DNA of 64,000 nt from Candidatus Bipolaricaulota bacterium (GCA_028278555.1 JANQEA010000035.1:1-64000); one strand, 5' to 3'; shown: positions 33,647 to 42,717, counted from the first letter of the stretch. Numbers and translations: made by a program. The notes: a model not told the origin generated them from the letters alone.

Positions 33647-34644
33647 TCCCTCCACGTCGGGCGACCGCCGCGATCCTCTTGCTCATCCCGCCGATTCTGT
33701 TCGTCGCGGTACTCCTGATCGGACGTTACTCCGTTCGGCCGGACGAGGTGTTCCGTTCGCTGTTCGGCCTCAAGGGCTCTTCGGAGATTCTTCGACCGCT
33801 GATCGTCCGCGTTCGGCTTCCGCGCGCCCTCGCCGCCGCGTGCATCGGCGCGAACCTGTCGGTCTGCGGCGCGGCGTTCCAGGGGCTGTTCCGCAATCCG
33901 CTCGTCGATTCGCGGATCCTCGGTGTCAGCTCCGGTGCAGCCTTCGGTGCGGCACTCGCGCTTCTCGTCTCCGGGAGCGCCTTCGCGGTGCAGGGATCGG
34001 CATTCGCCTTTGCGCTCCTCGCCGTCGGACTGGTGGTCGGCATCGGCGGGAGGTTCGGCTCCACGCCCCTCGTGATCGTCATCGGCGGGATTCTCGTCAG
34101 CGCGCTCTTCAACGCGCTCCTCGGTCTGATCAAGCACGTCGCCGACCCACTCAGCCACCTCCCTGCGATCACCTATTGGCTTCTCGGGGGACTCGGAGGG
34201 ATCCGTTGGGCGATCCTCCCGCCGCTGCTGGTCATCTCCGGCGTCGGCCTCACGTTCTTCCTTCTCGTCCGGTGGCGGCTGAATCTCCTGACCCTCGCCG
34301 ACCCCGAGGCGACAGCCCTCGGTGTGCGGATCCGGCCGCTGAGGATCCTCGTCATCGCCGTTGGAACCGTGATGGTCGCCGCATCCGTGGCGACGGCCGG
34401 GATGATCGGCTGGGTCGGTCTCGTCGTCCCGCATGTGGCGCGCGCGTGGGTCGGACCGGATCACAAGAGGTTGATCCCCGCTTCGGCGGCGATCGGCGCC
34501 GCAACGCTCCTTGTTCTCGATACGATCGCGCGGACGGCCCTCCCGAGCGAGATCCCCCTCGGGATCCTCACCGGTCTGATCGGCGTGCCGGCCTTCTTCT
34601 TCCTGTTCTTCCAATTCCTCCGCGAGAGAGGGGAGGCCAGATGA
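33643..34644 (+). CDS. FecCD/BtuC-type ABC importer permease
   Basis: The 333-residue permease has about ten membrane helices and family motifs: RLPRALAAACIGANLSVCGA, FQGLFRNPLVDSRILGVSSG, and the ATPase-coupling loop GMIGWVGLVVPHVARAWVG. It forms the membrane channel for the binding protein encoded just upstream, with a four-base overlap at each end. Confidence 0.94.
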   Translation: MIPPRRATAAILLLIPPILFVAVLLIGRYSVRPDEVFRSLFGLKGSSEILRPLIVRVRLPRALAAACIGANLSVCGAAFQGLFRNPLVDSRILGVSSGAAFGAALALLVSGSAFAVQGSAFAFALLAVGLVVGIGGRFGSTPLVIVIGGILVSALFNALLGLIKHVADPLSHLPAITYWLLGGLGGIRWAILPPLLVISGVGLTFFLLVRWRLNLLTLADPEATALGVRIRPLRILVIAVGTVMVAASVATAGMIGWVGLVVPHVARAWVGPDHKRLIPASAAIGAATLLVLDTIARTALPSEIPLGILTGLIGVPAFFFLFFQFLRERGEAR

Positions 34645-35432
34645 GGCTCGTCGCCGATCGGATCCACTACGCCTATCGGCCCGGCCGCGACGTACTGAGC
34701 GACGTCTCGCTGACGCTCGATGAAGGGCGGGTCTTGTTCGTCCTTGGAGCGAACGGATCGGGAAAGACGACGCTCCTCGATTGCCTGGCCGGAGTCCGAA
34801 CGCCGCATACCGGACGCGTCACGATGGATGGGACCCGACTGTCGGAGCTGAAGCCGCGAAACCGGGCCGGTCGGATCGGCGTCGTCCCCCAGGTACACGA
34901 ACCGGTCTTCTCGTACACCGTCGGGGAGGCCGTCCTGATGGGACGCGCTCCGCACCTCGGTCTCTTCTCCCATCCGGGGAAGGATGATTGGGCGGCGGTC
35001 GCACGGGCGCTCGAGGCGGTCGGTATCGCGGAGCTGCGAACGCGCCCCTACACACAGATCAGCGGCGGCGAACGTCAACTCGTCCTGATTGCGCGGGGGC
35101 TCGTTCAAGGGGCGGGCTGCCTACTGATGGATGAGCCGGCCGCTCACCTCGACCCACATCACCAACACGACATCCTCCACGTCGTCCGTCAGCTGGCGTC
35201 GGAGGGCTATTCGTTCGTCGTCACATCCCACCATCCGAACAACGCGCTCCTCTACGCCAACGGGGTCGTCTTCCTCGCCGATGGCGCTTCGATCGTCGCC
35301 GGACCCCCGGACACCGCGATCGACGAAGGGAATCTCCGGGCAGCCTACGGAATGGACTTCGAGATCGTCCGTGGCGTCGACGGCGCTCGCGCCGTCATCC
35401 CGCGAATCTCTCCTCAGCCAGGAGCTTCCTGA
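34641..35432 (+). CDS. ABC importer ATPase (FecE/BtuD type)
   Basis: The 263-residue ATPase has Walker A LGANGSGKTT, Q-loop PQVHEPVFSYTVGEAVLMGR, signature ISGGERQLVLIARGL, Walker B CLLMDEPAAHLD and the switch histidine in VVTSHHPN. It powers the importer and is the last gene of the padR operon. It converges directly on a leftward secreted-protein gene with no gap. Confidence 0.94.
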   Translation: MRLVADRIHYAYRPGRDVLSDVSLTLDEGRVLFVLGANGSGKTTLLDCLAGVRTPHTGRVTMDGTRLSELKPRNRAGRIGVVPQVHEPVFSYTVGEAVLMGRAPHLGLFSHPGKDDWAAVARALEAVGIAELRTRPYTQISGGERQLVLIARGLVQGAGCLLMDEPAAHLDPHHQHDILHVVRQLASEGYSFVVTSHHPNNALLYANGVVFLADGASIVAGPPDTAIDEGNLRAAYGMDFEIVRGVDGARAVIPRISPQPGAS

Positions 35433-36245
35433 TTACGGGAAGTCGTAGGTCGCGCCGATCCCTGCGGTCAGATCCCCAGCCCCGGTGAAGCCGACCCACG
35501 CGTAGATCGCGATCCCGTCGAACCCGAGCTCGACCGTGAGCCGCTGCTCGGTCAGCCCGAACGGCGTCAGCACAAGGTCCGTCTCCGAACGGACCTCCAG
35601 AATCCCAAGTGTGAGATCCACATCGAACCAGAGGATGGCATCCACGGCCGGGAGGAGGGTCGATTGTGCGCCGAGATCGGCCGTCAGCGAACCCTCAGTG
35701 AGGTCCAGATCGAGAAGGCGAGCCTCGCCTCCCACAAGAGCCGTCACGGCGAACCCGGGGACCGTAAGATCGGCATCGCTCCAGAACGTGAAAACCCCGT
35801 AGGACGCATCGAGGTCGAGTAGGAGGGTGGTCACGAACGCCGGGAGGATCCCGAATGTGAGCCGCACATCGGCTGACGCCGCGAACCCATCCCGAGCGAT
35901 GTCAAGCAGACCAACCCCGACATAGAGGTCCAGCTCGTCGAACGAGAACGGATAGATCGTGACCGCCAGAACTCCGCCGACTTCAAAGACGCCGAACGCA
36001 ATTTCGGCCGTCAGCTCTTCGGTCGCCGTGAACCCAGGGAACAGGGCGACATCGGTTTCGCTCTCGAGCGTCAGCCCGTCGAAAGCCCACTCCAGATCGA
36101 GCCAGAGGTCGGTGGAGAAGCCAGGCAAGAAGGCCGCCTCCACGCCGGCCTCCCCAGAGAGACCGCCGGCTTCGGCCGCAACTGCAGCGAATCCGACGCC
36201 GAGCACCGCAAGACAAAGGACCAACATCCGGGCGAATCGAACCAT
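35433..36245 (-). CDS. Secreted beta-repeat protein, possible outer-membrane barrel
   Basis: The 270-residue protein has a signal peptide (MLVLCLAVLGVGFAAVAAEA). The rest consists of alternating hydrophobic/polar strands with recurrent short units such as WLDLEWAFDGLTLESETDV, DLDASYGVFTFWSDADLTV and FDVDLTLGILEVRSETDLV, separated by turns. This pattern suits an outer-membrane beta barrel or a beta-solenoid surface protein. It ends in ATYDFP, near the terminal aromatic that barrels use. The family is not recognised. GAGGGGG precedes the ATG at 36245. Confidence 0.75.
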   Translation of the reverse strand: MVRFARMLVLCLAVLGVGFAAVAAEAGGLSGEAGVEAAFLPGFSTDLWLDLEWAFDGLTLESETDVALFPGFTATEELTAEIAFGVFEVGGVLAVTIYPFSFDELDLYVGVGLLDIARDGFAASADVRLTFGILPAFVTTLLLDLDASYGVFTFWSDADLTVPGFAVTALVGGEARLLDLDLTEGSLTADLGAQSTLLPAVDAILWFDVDLTLGILEVRSETDLVLTPFGLTEQRLTVELGFDGIAIYAWVGFTGAGDLTAGIGATYDFP

Positions 36246-36276
36246 GACATCCCCCTCATCCCCAAAGATGATCGCC

Positions 36277-36305
36277 ATCCTAGAGCGAGATCTACGTGCG
36301 GTCAA
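36277..36305 (-). promoter_or_regulatory. Promoter of the beta-repeat protein gene
   Basis: Minus strand: -35 TTGACC (36305-36300), 17 bases, -10 TAGGAT (36282-36277), about 31 bases before the ATG. Confidence 0.6.
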
Positions 36306-36335
36306 CTGCCACACGGAGAGATCAAGACGTTCGGC

Positions 36336-37019
36336 TCAGTCGCACGGAAGAGACCCGTAGTACGTCTCCGCAGCCTCGACGAATTCGCTGAGCAGCCGGC
36401 CGGCAAGCGACTCGATGACCAGATCGGCATGCGGAAACGCAAGATGCCGTGTCACAAGATTCGGAACGGCAACGCAGAACAGGCCGGCAGCCTTCGCAGC
36501 GGCGACGCCGTGAGCCGAGTCCTCGAACGCAATCGCCGCTTCGGAAGGCGTCTCCAGGCAGACGAGAACCGCGCGATAGAGATCCGGGGCAGGTTTGGTC
36601 GACTCGACATCCTCGGCACAGACGATCGCGGCAAATCGTTCGAGCAGACCGACGCCCGCAAGGTGTCCGACGACCCAATCGCGTTCCGAGCTCGACGCGA
36701 TCGCCAACCGGAAGCCTCGACGTTCCGCCTCGTCGATCAGCTCACAGACCCCCGGGAGGATCTCCGCTCCTTCGAGGAGTTCGAGTTCTCGCGACATCCT
36801 CTGTCTTCGGATGTCGGTACGATCGACCGCCCGTCCGAGATGATTCTCGAGAAGAAGATAGGCCTCCTCCGGATCGGCCGACGATCCGATCAGACACGCC
36901 CACTCGGATGGTGAGACAGTCAATCCGTGCTCAGCGTAGATCTCCTCCCACGAGCGGCGGAACGGGGATTCGGTGTCGAGAATCAGCCCATCGAAATCGA
37001 GAATTACAGTTTCGACCAT
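36336..37019 (-). CDS. HAD-superfamily phosphatase/phosphoglucomutase-like hydrolase
   Basis: The 227-residue protein has motif I VILDFDGLILDTESP (DxDG), a helical cap, motif II AIASSSERDWV, motif III lysine in ESTKPAPDLYRAV and motif IV AFEDSAHGVAAAKAAG. This is the beta-phosphoglucomutase/GPH-like subgroup, acting on small sugar phosphates or similar. GGAGGCGGG precedes the ATG at 37019. The substrate is not predictable. Confidence 0.9.
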   Translation of the reverse strand: MVETVILDFDGLILDTESPFRRSWEEIYAEHGLTVSPSEWACLIGSSADPEEAYLLLENHLGRAVDRTDIRRQRMSRELELLEGAEILPGVCELIDEAERRGFRLAIASSSERDWVVGHLAGVGLLERFAAIVCAEDVESTKPAPDLYRAVLVCLETPSEAAIAFEDSAHGVAAAKAAGLFCVAVPNLVTRHLAFPHADLVIESLAGRLLSEFVEAAETYYGSLPCD

Positions 37020-37076
37020 CGCACCCGCCGCCTCCTCCGGTTCTCCTCGCGCCGACATGCCGTTGCGGGGTCCGCA

Positions 37077-37105
37077 AGCATACCACCCGTCCGGAATGGA
37101 GCCAA
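37077..37105 (-). promoter_or_regulatory. Promoter of the HAD hydrolase gene
   Basis: Minus strand: -35 TTGGCT (37105-37100), 17 bases, -10 TATGCT (37082-37077). Confidence 0.55.
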
Positions 37106-37164
37106 TCGAGTCGGAGGCTTGGAGGGAAAGGGTCTGACGCCTCTCCCGCGGAGGACGGTTCCTA

Positions 37165-38145
37165 CTACGTGACGACAAGGAGCTGTTGCACGCTGCTCAT
37201 GTCACCGTCGTCGTCGATGACGAAGAGCGTCACGGTGTAGATTCCGGCCGCGGTGTACGTATGCTTGTACTCCCCGTCACCGGTCGGCCCTCCAGACCGG
37301 TACGACCCGTCCCCGAAGTCCCACCCAACGTGAACGATCGAGCCCTTCGGACTCGGGTCGACCGACTCGTCGAGGAACAGGACGGTTTCGCCGACGCTCG
37401 CCGAATCGGCGGGGAGCGCGAACGAGGCGATCGGCTTCGTGTTCTCAACGGTAATCGTTCTGACCATCGGCGCCGATTCGGCCCCGTCCTCGTCGATCAC
37501 AACAAGCGTCACCGTGTAGGTCCCATCGTCGGCGAACGCATGAATCGAAGTCGACTCCCTGCTCGTCGTGCCGTCCCCGAAATCCCAGCGCCAACGAACG
37601 ATCTTGCCATCGAGGTCGGTCGAGGCGTCGCGGAATTCGTACGTGGCGGCGTCGTTGCTCAATCCGCTGTCGACTGAGAAGCCGGCCACGGGCGCACGAT
37701 TCAGCACCGTCAGCTCGACGACATCCGATTCGGCCGTCGCGCCGTGGTCGTCCGTGACTCGCACCTGCGCGGGATAAACGCCATCATCGCTGAATGTGTG
37801 TAAGAATGTCGCGCTCTCGCTGACAGCATCGTAGACCCCGTCGCCGTTGAGATCCCACTCATAGCGGACAATCGAAGTTCCGGTCGACCCCGTGGCGATC
37901 AGTGCAATCACGCCCCCCGTCTCGACCGCGTCGTGCGATGTCCGAAGCTCCACCGCGAGGTCGCCGTTCGCCGACGACTCGTCGTTTGCGCCTCCCGAGC
38001 CAGCGATGCCGGCCTCTTCCTCGACATCGATGGCCGCGCCCCCGACCGATTCCGCGGCGAGCGCATCGGTTTTGGTTTCGACGCCTCCGAACACGGCAAT
38101 GCCGCCCAGCAAGATCGTCAGCACCAACGCGAAGACCTTCTTCAT
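37165..38145 (-). CDS. Secreted protein with three PKD domains
   Basis: The 326-residue protein has a signal sequence (MKKVFALVLTILLGGIAVFG), an acidic low-complexity stretch, then three PKD (immunoglobulin-like) domains, recognisable by VRYEWDLNGDGVYD, VRWRWDFGDGTTSRES and VHVGWDFGDGSYRSG, each followed by a YTVTLVV-type strand. There is no enzyme domain; such proteins serve as surface or matrix adhesins. The start at 38145 has only a weak GGCGG ribosome site. It lies 120 bases downstream of the leftward beta-rich protein. Confidence 0.85.
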   Translation of the reverse strand: MKKVFALVLTILLGGIAVFGGVETKTDALAAESVGGAAIDVEEEAGIAGSGGANDESSANGDLAVELRTSHDAVETGGVIALIATGSTGTSIVRYEWDLNGDGVYDAVSESATFLHTFSDDGVYPAQVRVTDDHGATAESDVVELTVLNRAPVAGFSVDSGLSNDAATYEFRDASTDLDGKIVRWRWDFGDGTTSRESTSIHAFADDGTYTVTLVVIDEDGAESAPMVRTITVENTKPIASFALPADSASVGETVLFLDESVDPSPKGSIVHVGWDFGDGSYRSGGPTGDGEYKHTYTAAGIYTVTLFVIDDDGDMSSVQQLLVVT

Positions 38146-38265
38146 GTCGATCACCGCCTTCTCTTCCGATGGAGTCTCTCGCCCATCTGTGGGCGGAACG
38201 GGGCGAAGCTGTGGCGTAGGGGTGAAGAACCGAGGAATCCCTTCTCTACGCATCCGAAGAGAGCA

Positions 38266-39402
38266 TCACCACTCAACCGTTGCGTCGAGTCCGATCTCCG
38301 CAATCGAGCTCGCCTCGACGACGATCTCGAGACCAACCTCGTGCGATTCGATTGGCCAAGCCGTGAACTCCATCTCGACTCGATCCCACGAGGCAACGGC
38401 CGAGATCTCGGTCGAGTAGGCCCACAGCTCCATCGCCAGCTCACGATCGCAGCGATCCCTCCTCTCGAATCCGGCTCCGACGGCCCGGGCGTATGCCTTC
38501 AGTCCGGTGATCTTCTTGTTCCACGCCGGGGCGAGACTCGTCCGGCACTCGCTCCACGCATCGCCCCACGCGAACTCGACCGCGGCTCCGACGAACTTCA
38601 GCCCATCGGGAGCGAGTCCATCGCTCGGAATCATTTCGCCGAAGAATTCGACCGAGGCCGCCGGCCCCCAAGCGATCGCCTCGGCGTCGATCTCCGGCTC
38701 GAACGACCACTGTGTTCCGGCGCGAGTCAGGCGAATCTCGGCTTCGACGACCAGCCACGGGACAATCGTTGGTAGAGGCACGGCAATCTCCACATCGACT
38801 CGATCGAATCCCTTCTTCGCGCTGAAGCGACTCTCGATGTCGAACGAAGCGTTGCAGGTCTCGAACGAGATCTCGATGTCCGTCCGATAGAACGCGAGCG
38901 AGAACGACTTCGATGCGCCGAATCGCGCCACAACGTCCACTTCGTAAGCACCGTGCTCGCCCTCCAGTCCGACGTCGACCCAGCAGTGATCCGCGTACAG
39001 ATCGAGGTCGAGTCCGATTTCCCACTCACGGAACGCGATCTCGGTATCCAGCGTCAGCTTCTTGAAGCGGCGTTTCCGCGGATCCCACGTAACAGAAGAC
39101 TCGAGATCGAACGGATTCGCTTCGATGGACGCCTCCAGCTTCACCCGATCCCAGACAGAGGACTCGACTTCGGCGATCCCTTCGACCTCCCAGCCAACTC
39201 CCTCGAACGCGATCGTCAACTCGCCATCCACCGCCCACGGAGACTCTGTTAAATCGAGGACGACCTGCGATTCCCACGTTCCCTCGATCTGTCCGCCGGA
39301 TGCAGCGGTAACGGAGGCGAAGCCGATCAGAAGGAGGAGGGACCATGTCGTGCGAACGGTTGCTACCGAGTGGCGCGGCTCCGGGCGGCAAGGGAAGAGC
39401 AT
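38266..39402 (-). CDS. Secreted beta-rich protein, possible outer-membrane barrel
   Basis: The 378-residue protein has a signal peptide (TTWSLLLLIGFASVTAASG, after an unusually long N-region) and a long series of alternating strands, for example WEIGLDLDLYADHCWVDVGL and FSLAFYRTDIEISFETC. It ends in IGLDATVEW; a terminal aromatic residue is the usual barrel-assembly signal. Overall style resembles the beta-repeat protein 3 kb away. No family recognised. The ATG at 39402 has no ribosome site, but a promoter ends about 10 bases upstream, so the mRNA may be almost leaderless. Confidence 0.72.
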   Translation of the reverse strand: MLFPCRPEPRHSVATVRTTWSLLLLIGFASVTAASGGQIEGTWESQVVLDLTESPWAVDGELTIAFEGVGWEVEGIAEVESSVWDRVKLEASIEANPFDLESSVTWDPRKRRFKKLTLDTEIAFREWEIGLDLDLYADHCWVDVGLEGEHGAYEVDVVARFGASKSFSLAFYRTDIEISFETCNASFDIESRFSAKKGFDRVDVEIAVPLPTIVPWLVVEAEIRLTRAGTQWSFEPEIDAEAIAWGPAASVEFFGEMIPSDGLAPDGLKFVGAAVEFAWGDAWSECRTSLAPAWNKKITGLKAYARAVGAGFERRDRCDRELAMELWAYSTEISAVASWDRVEMEFTAWPIESHEVGLEIVVEASSIAEIGLDATVEW

Positions 39403-39412
39403 TGCATATCAG

Positions 39413-39441
39413 AGGTTATCTTTTCATTGAAAAGGAGGCAA
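39413..39441 (-). promoter_or_regulatory. Promoter of the beta-rich protein gene, with palindromic spacer
   Basis: Minus strand: -35 TTGCCT (39441-39436), 17 bases, -10 TAACCT (39418-39413). The spacer holds an inverted repeat, CTTTTCA/TGAAAAG, at 39420-39434, a possible operator. Transcription would start only about four bases before the ATG. Confidence 0.5.
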
Positions 39442-39492
39442 ACGCCTGCATCCCTCTTCCCAGACACCATCAAGAGAGATGTGGGTGGGAAT

Positions 39493-39528
39493 GGCGTCAG
39501 GCACTCACATCGCTGAGTGCGGCGTCAG
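39493..39528. repeat. Hairpin flanked by direct repeats
   Basis: GCACTCA (39501-39507) and TGAGTGC (39514-39520) form a hairpin; GGCGTCAG occurs directly on each side (39493-39500 and 39521-39528). The right flank overlaps the last codons of the MFS gene. It may act as its 3' hairpin. Confidence 0.5.
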
Positions 39529-40886
39529 CCAGATTCAGCTGTGGGCTCGGCCTGCTGGGCCTCCGCTGCATCGTGATCCGGGATCAGCCGCTCGATGTTC
39601 CGCAGTTTGCTGACGCCGAGCCCGACGAGCGCCAGGAGAAGGCCGACCGAAGCGCCGGCGAGGAACATCACCGACATCCCCGAGCCCGGGCCCGTACCGA
39701 CCAGGCGTCCCAACGCTCGTGCCAGGCCGCTGCCGGAGGCCATCATCGGTTCGAAGACGCGATCGGCCAGCGGGCCGGCCGCGAGCATCGCAATCGGGGC
39801 GCCAAGCGCGCCGATCATCCGCCGCACCGCGAAGACGCGCCCCTGTACGTCGGGTGGCACCTTCACTTGCCAGATCGCGCGACTCGACGTATTGAAGAGG
39901 GCGAGGAAGGCCGTCACGAAGAACGCCCCGGTCGCCCAGAGAACGACGCTCTGACCGAGTCCGATCAGCCCCTGCCCGAGAACGGCCAGCCCGGCAAGGC
40001 CGGCGTAGACGCCGAAGATCCTCCGCTTCGGGCCGCCCCACAGACTCATCAGGAAACCTCCGACGACCCCGCCGAGTCCGAAGGCCATCTGAACGGTCCC
40101 GAGGACCAACTCGTCGCTCCCCGTCCGTGCAAGGACCATCGGTGCGAGCACCGTAGCACCGATCAGCAGGCTGACATTCGCTCCGAAGATCAGCAGAAGC
40201 AGCGCGAGGAAGCTGCGATGCTCGTAGACGTATCGGAAGCCGTACCCCGCTTCCGACCAGAGGCTCCCGCGCGCCTTCTTGCCGTGGCTCGTCTCCTCCG
40301 GCTGCGGGATGGCAACGCAAAGCAGGACCAGAATCGCGAAGACGAACGTCACGATGTCGAGAAGGAGCACGCCTCGAATCCCGATCAGCACGAGAAACGC
40401 ACCCGCGAGAATCGGCGCAACGATCTGCGAAGCCGATCCCGCCATCCCGACCATCGCGTTCGCCCGGCCGTAGTGCTTCTTCGGGATCATCGTCGTGATC
40501 GCGGCGCTGTAGGCGGGAAACTGGAACGAGCCGAACGCACCCGCGAATGCACCCGCAATGTACAGATGCCAGATCTGCAGGCGATCGAGCAGCATCAGCG
40601 TCAGGATAACGATGGTAGAGAGTCCGGCGGCGAGGTCGCTCAGGATCATGACGAGTTTCCGATTCCACCGATCGACGAGCGCCCCCGCGATCGGGCTGAG
40701 GAGGACCGTCGGTGCGAATGAGAAGAACCCGACGAGCGCAAGGGCTGTCGCTCGCCCGGTGATCTGCCAGGCCCAGATCGTCAACGCGAACTGGCTCATC
40801 CCGGAGCCGATCAGCGAGACGAACTGGCCGAACCAGACGGTCGAGAAGCCGATCATGCCGGACGGCTGAGTCGGACGGAATCGCAC
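39525..40886 (-). CDS. MFS exporter, EntS-like (MFS_3)
   Basis: The 453-residue protein has twelve membrane helices. FGQFVSLIGSGMSQFALTIW at the start and VDRWNRKLVMILSDL (motif A) near residue 75 fit the EntS/antibiotic-efflux branch of the major facilitator superfamily; PPDVQGRVFAVRRMIG in the second half is also typical. GGGAGG precedes the GTG at 40886. The C-terminus is a short acidic tail. The substrate is unknown. Confidence 0.9.
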   Translation of the reverse strand: MRFRPTQPSGMIGFSTVWFGQFVSLIGSGMSQFALTIWAWQITGRATALALVGFFSFAPTVLLSPIAGALVDRWNRKLVMILSDLAAGLSTIVILTLMLLDRLQIWHLYIAGAFAGAFGSFQFPAYSAAITTMIPKKHYGRANAMVGMAGSASQIVAPILAGAFLVLIGIRGVLLLDIVTFVFAILVLLCVAIPQPEETSHGKKARGSLWSEAGYGFRYVYEHRSFLALLLLIFGANVSLLIGATVLAPMVLARTGSDELVLGTVQMAFGLGGVVGGFLMSLWGGPKRRIFGVYAGLAGLAVLGQGLIGLGQSVVLWATGAFFVTAFLALFNTSSRAIWQVKVPPDVQGRVFAVRRMIGALGAPIAMLAAGPLADRVFEPMMASGSGLARALGRLVGTGPGSGMSVMFLAGASVGLLLALVGLGVSKLRNIERLIPDHDAAEAQQAEPTAESG

Positions 40887-41024
40887 GGTGCACCTCCCGG
40901 AGCGTGGCCGAGCGGGGATTCTACCTGGCTTCCATGGGAATGCAACCTACATGGGTATCTTCTGCAGGCCGCCGAGAGTTGCCCGGACGGGCCGGCTCTT
41001 GCACCATCATCCCAGGTGATTCGA

Positions 41025-41945
41025 GTGATCCACGAATCGGTACTCGACCTAATCGGCAAGACCCCGCTGGTCCGACTCCATTGCATTGGGCGCGACTGTT
41101 CGGCGGACCTCGTCGCCAAACTGGAGATGTTTAACCCGATCGGCGTGAAGGACCGACCGGTCCGATCGATGATCGAAGATGCCGAGCGGCGAGGTCTGAT
41201 CGACCGCGACACGACCATCATCGAGGCGACGAGCGGGAACACCGGGATGGCCCTCGCCTACATCTGCGCCGTCAAGGGGTATCGCCTGATCATCTGCATG
41301 AACGAAGCGATGAGCGAAGAGCGGAAGCGGGTCCTCCGCGCGTTCGGCGCCGAGCTTGTGCTGACCCCGGCGGGCGAGCACACGAAGGCGGCCAAGGCGA
41401 CGGCGATTCGGCTCGCCGAGGAGATCCCGAACGCCTTCTACGTGAACCAACATGCGAATCCGGCGAACACAGAGGCCCACGTCCGCACGACGGCCGAGGA
41501 GATCTGGAATGACACCGACGGCCATGTCGACATCGTCGCCTGCCCGCTCGGGACGACCGGAACCGCCATGGGGATCGCCCGCGCCCTGAAGCCGCGGAAG
41601 CCGTCGCTCCGGATAATCGGCGTCGAGCCGAGCACCGCGCCGATGCTCTCCGAGGGAACCTGGTGTCCACACCGGCTTCCGGGAACAAGCCCCGGGTTCG
41701 TGCCCGAACTGTTCGATCCATCCCTCGTCGACGAGATCCTCCGAATCGATCCCGAGGAAGAGGCCTATCCGATGTGCCGCCGACTGGCACGCGAGGAAGG
41801 GCTGCTCGTCGGCGTCTCGTCGGGGGCCGCGGCCGTGGGGGCCCTCCGAATCGGAAGCCGCCCGGAGAACGACGGGAAGCTAATCGTCGCCCTCTTCGCG
41901 GACACCGGACAACGCTACTTGTCGGTCGACGGCCTCTTCACCTGA
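41025..41945 (+). CDS. cysM: Cysteine synthase, CysM-like (PLP-dependent)
   Basis: The enzyme makes cysteine from an activated serine and a sulfur donor. The 306-residue protein has the PLP lysine in FNPIGVKDRPV (Lys42), the substrate loop EATSGNTGMALAY, the phosphate-binding CPLGTTGTAMGIARAL (CysM-type GTTGT rather than CysK GTGGT), and GVSSGAAAVGAL near the end. The usual N-P-x-G-S before V-K is altered to N-P-I-G. The GTG at 41025 fits family length and follows AGGTGA; a GTG at 41016 is also in frame. Confidence 0.9.
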   Translation: MIHESVLDLIGKTPLVRLHCIGRDCSADLVAKLEMFNPIGVKDRPVRSMIEDAERRGLIDRDTTIIEATSGNTGMALAYICAVKGYRLIICMNEAMSEERKRVLRAFGAELVLTPAGEHTKAAKATAIRLAEEIPNAFYVNQHANPANTEAHVRTTAEEIWNDTDGHVDIVACPLGTTGTAMGIARALKPRKPSLRIIGVEPSTAPMLSEGTWCPHRLPGTSPGFVPELFDPSLVDEILRIDPEEEAYPMCRRLAREEGLLVGVSSGAAAVGALRIGSRPENDGKLIVALFADTGQRYLSVDGLFT

Positions 41946-41948
41946 GAC

Positions 41949-41963
41949 GACGAAGCCTTCGTC
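41949..41963. terminator. Small hairpin between convergent genes
   Basis: GACGAAG (41949-41955) and CTTCGTC (41957-41963) are inverted around one base between the cysM and MBL-fold stops. No strong T-tract; possible bidirectional terminator. Confidence 0.35.
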
Positions 41964-41964
41964 T

Positions 41965-42717
41965 TCACTCGGCCCGGATCAACCATTCCTTGTGGAGGAA
42001 GTCGCAAGTGCAGTTTGCGGTCGCCTCCTCGTACGAGATCCGCCCTTCCCCCTCTAGGATCGCGCGGAAGTACTCGATCCGATTGGCGATTGCTGCCTCG
42101 ATGGTGTCCGCGTCCTCGAGCATGATGCCGTGACTGAGAAGGAGCGTGCGAGACGCAGACTCCCGGAGCATCTCGAGCGACTGGATGTGCGCTTCGATCA
42201 GATCGTAGGCCGCCCATGGGAGGATGTCCTGTCCCGCGTTCGAGGTCATGACGTTGTCGGCCACATGGATGAAACCGTCGTCGATCAGGGTGTAGGCCGA
42301 ACAGGCTGAGTGCCCCGGAGCGAATCGGAATCTCAGACGGAACAGTCCGAATTCGACGGTGTCCGTTTCGTTGACCGGCAGCGTCGGAAGAAATCTCTCC
42401 CATTCGGTCCGCTCGCCGAACTGGCTCAGCGTCTCCTCCGCGCGTGGGCTCCCGAGGATCGGCACCTCGGGGAGGGCGTTCAACCCCAAGACGTGATCCG
42501 GATGGAAGTGCGAGATCACGATGCGCGCGATCGTGTAGCCGGCCGCCTCGAGGGCGCCGCGAACGGCGGCGGCTTCCTCCTCGTAGGCCGTATCGATCAG
42601 AAGCGCCTGCTTCGCGCCCTCATCGAGGAGCGCCGTGATGTTGAATCCGTAGTGTTTCCCCTCGGCGGGCGGGAAGCGATACTGGACGATCCCCCGAGCG
42701 ATGGACAGCTTCTCCAC
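41965..42717 (-). CDS. Metallo-beta-lactamase-fold hydrolase
   Basis: The 250-residue protein has the metal motif VISHFHPDHVLGLNALP (H-x-H-x-D-H), a GHSACSAYTLIDDG strand with the next histidine, and the late LLLSHGIML histidine. This is a complete di-metal site. Family membership does not tell the substrate; the closest general type is glyoxalase II-like. A GTG at 42717 follows GAGGTG. Cys-rich NCTCDF near the C-terminus is unusual. It follows the RNase Z-like gene by about 50 bases. Confidence 0.88.
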   Translation of the reverse strand: MEKLSIARGIVQYRFPPAEGKHYGFNITALLDEGAKQALLIDTAYEEEAAAVRGALEAAGYTIARIVISHFHPDHVLGLNALPEVPILGSPRAEETLSQFGERTEWERFLPTLPVNETDTVEFGLFRLRFRFAPGHSACSAYTLIDDGFIHVADNVMTSNAGQDILPWAAYDLIEAHIQSLEMLRESASRTLLLSHGIMLEDADTIEAAIANRIEYFRAILEGEGRISYEEATANCTCDFLHKEWLIRAE

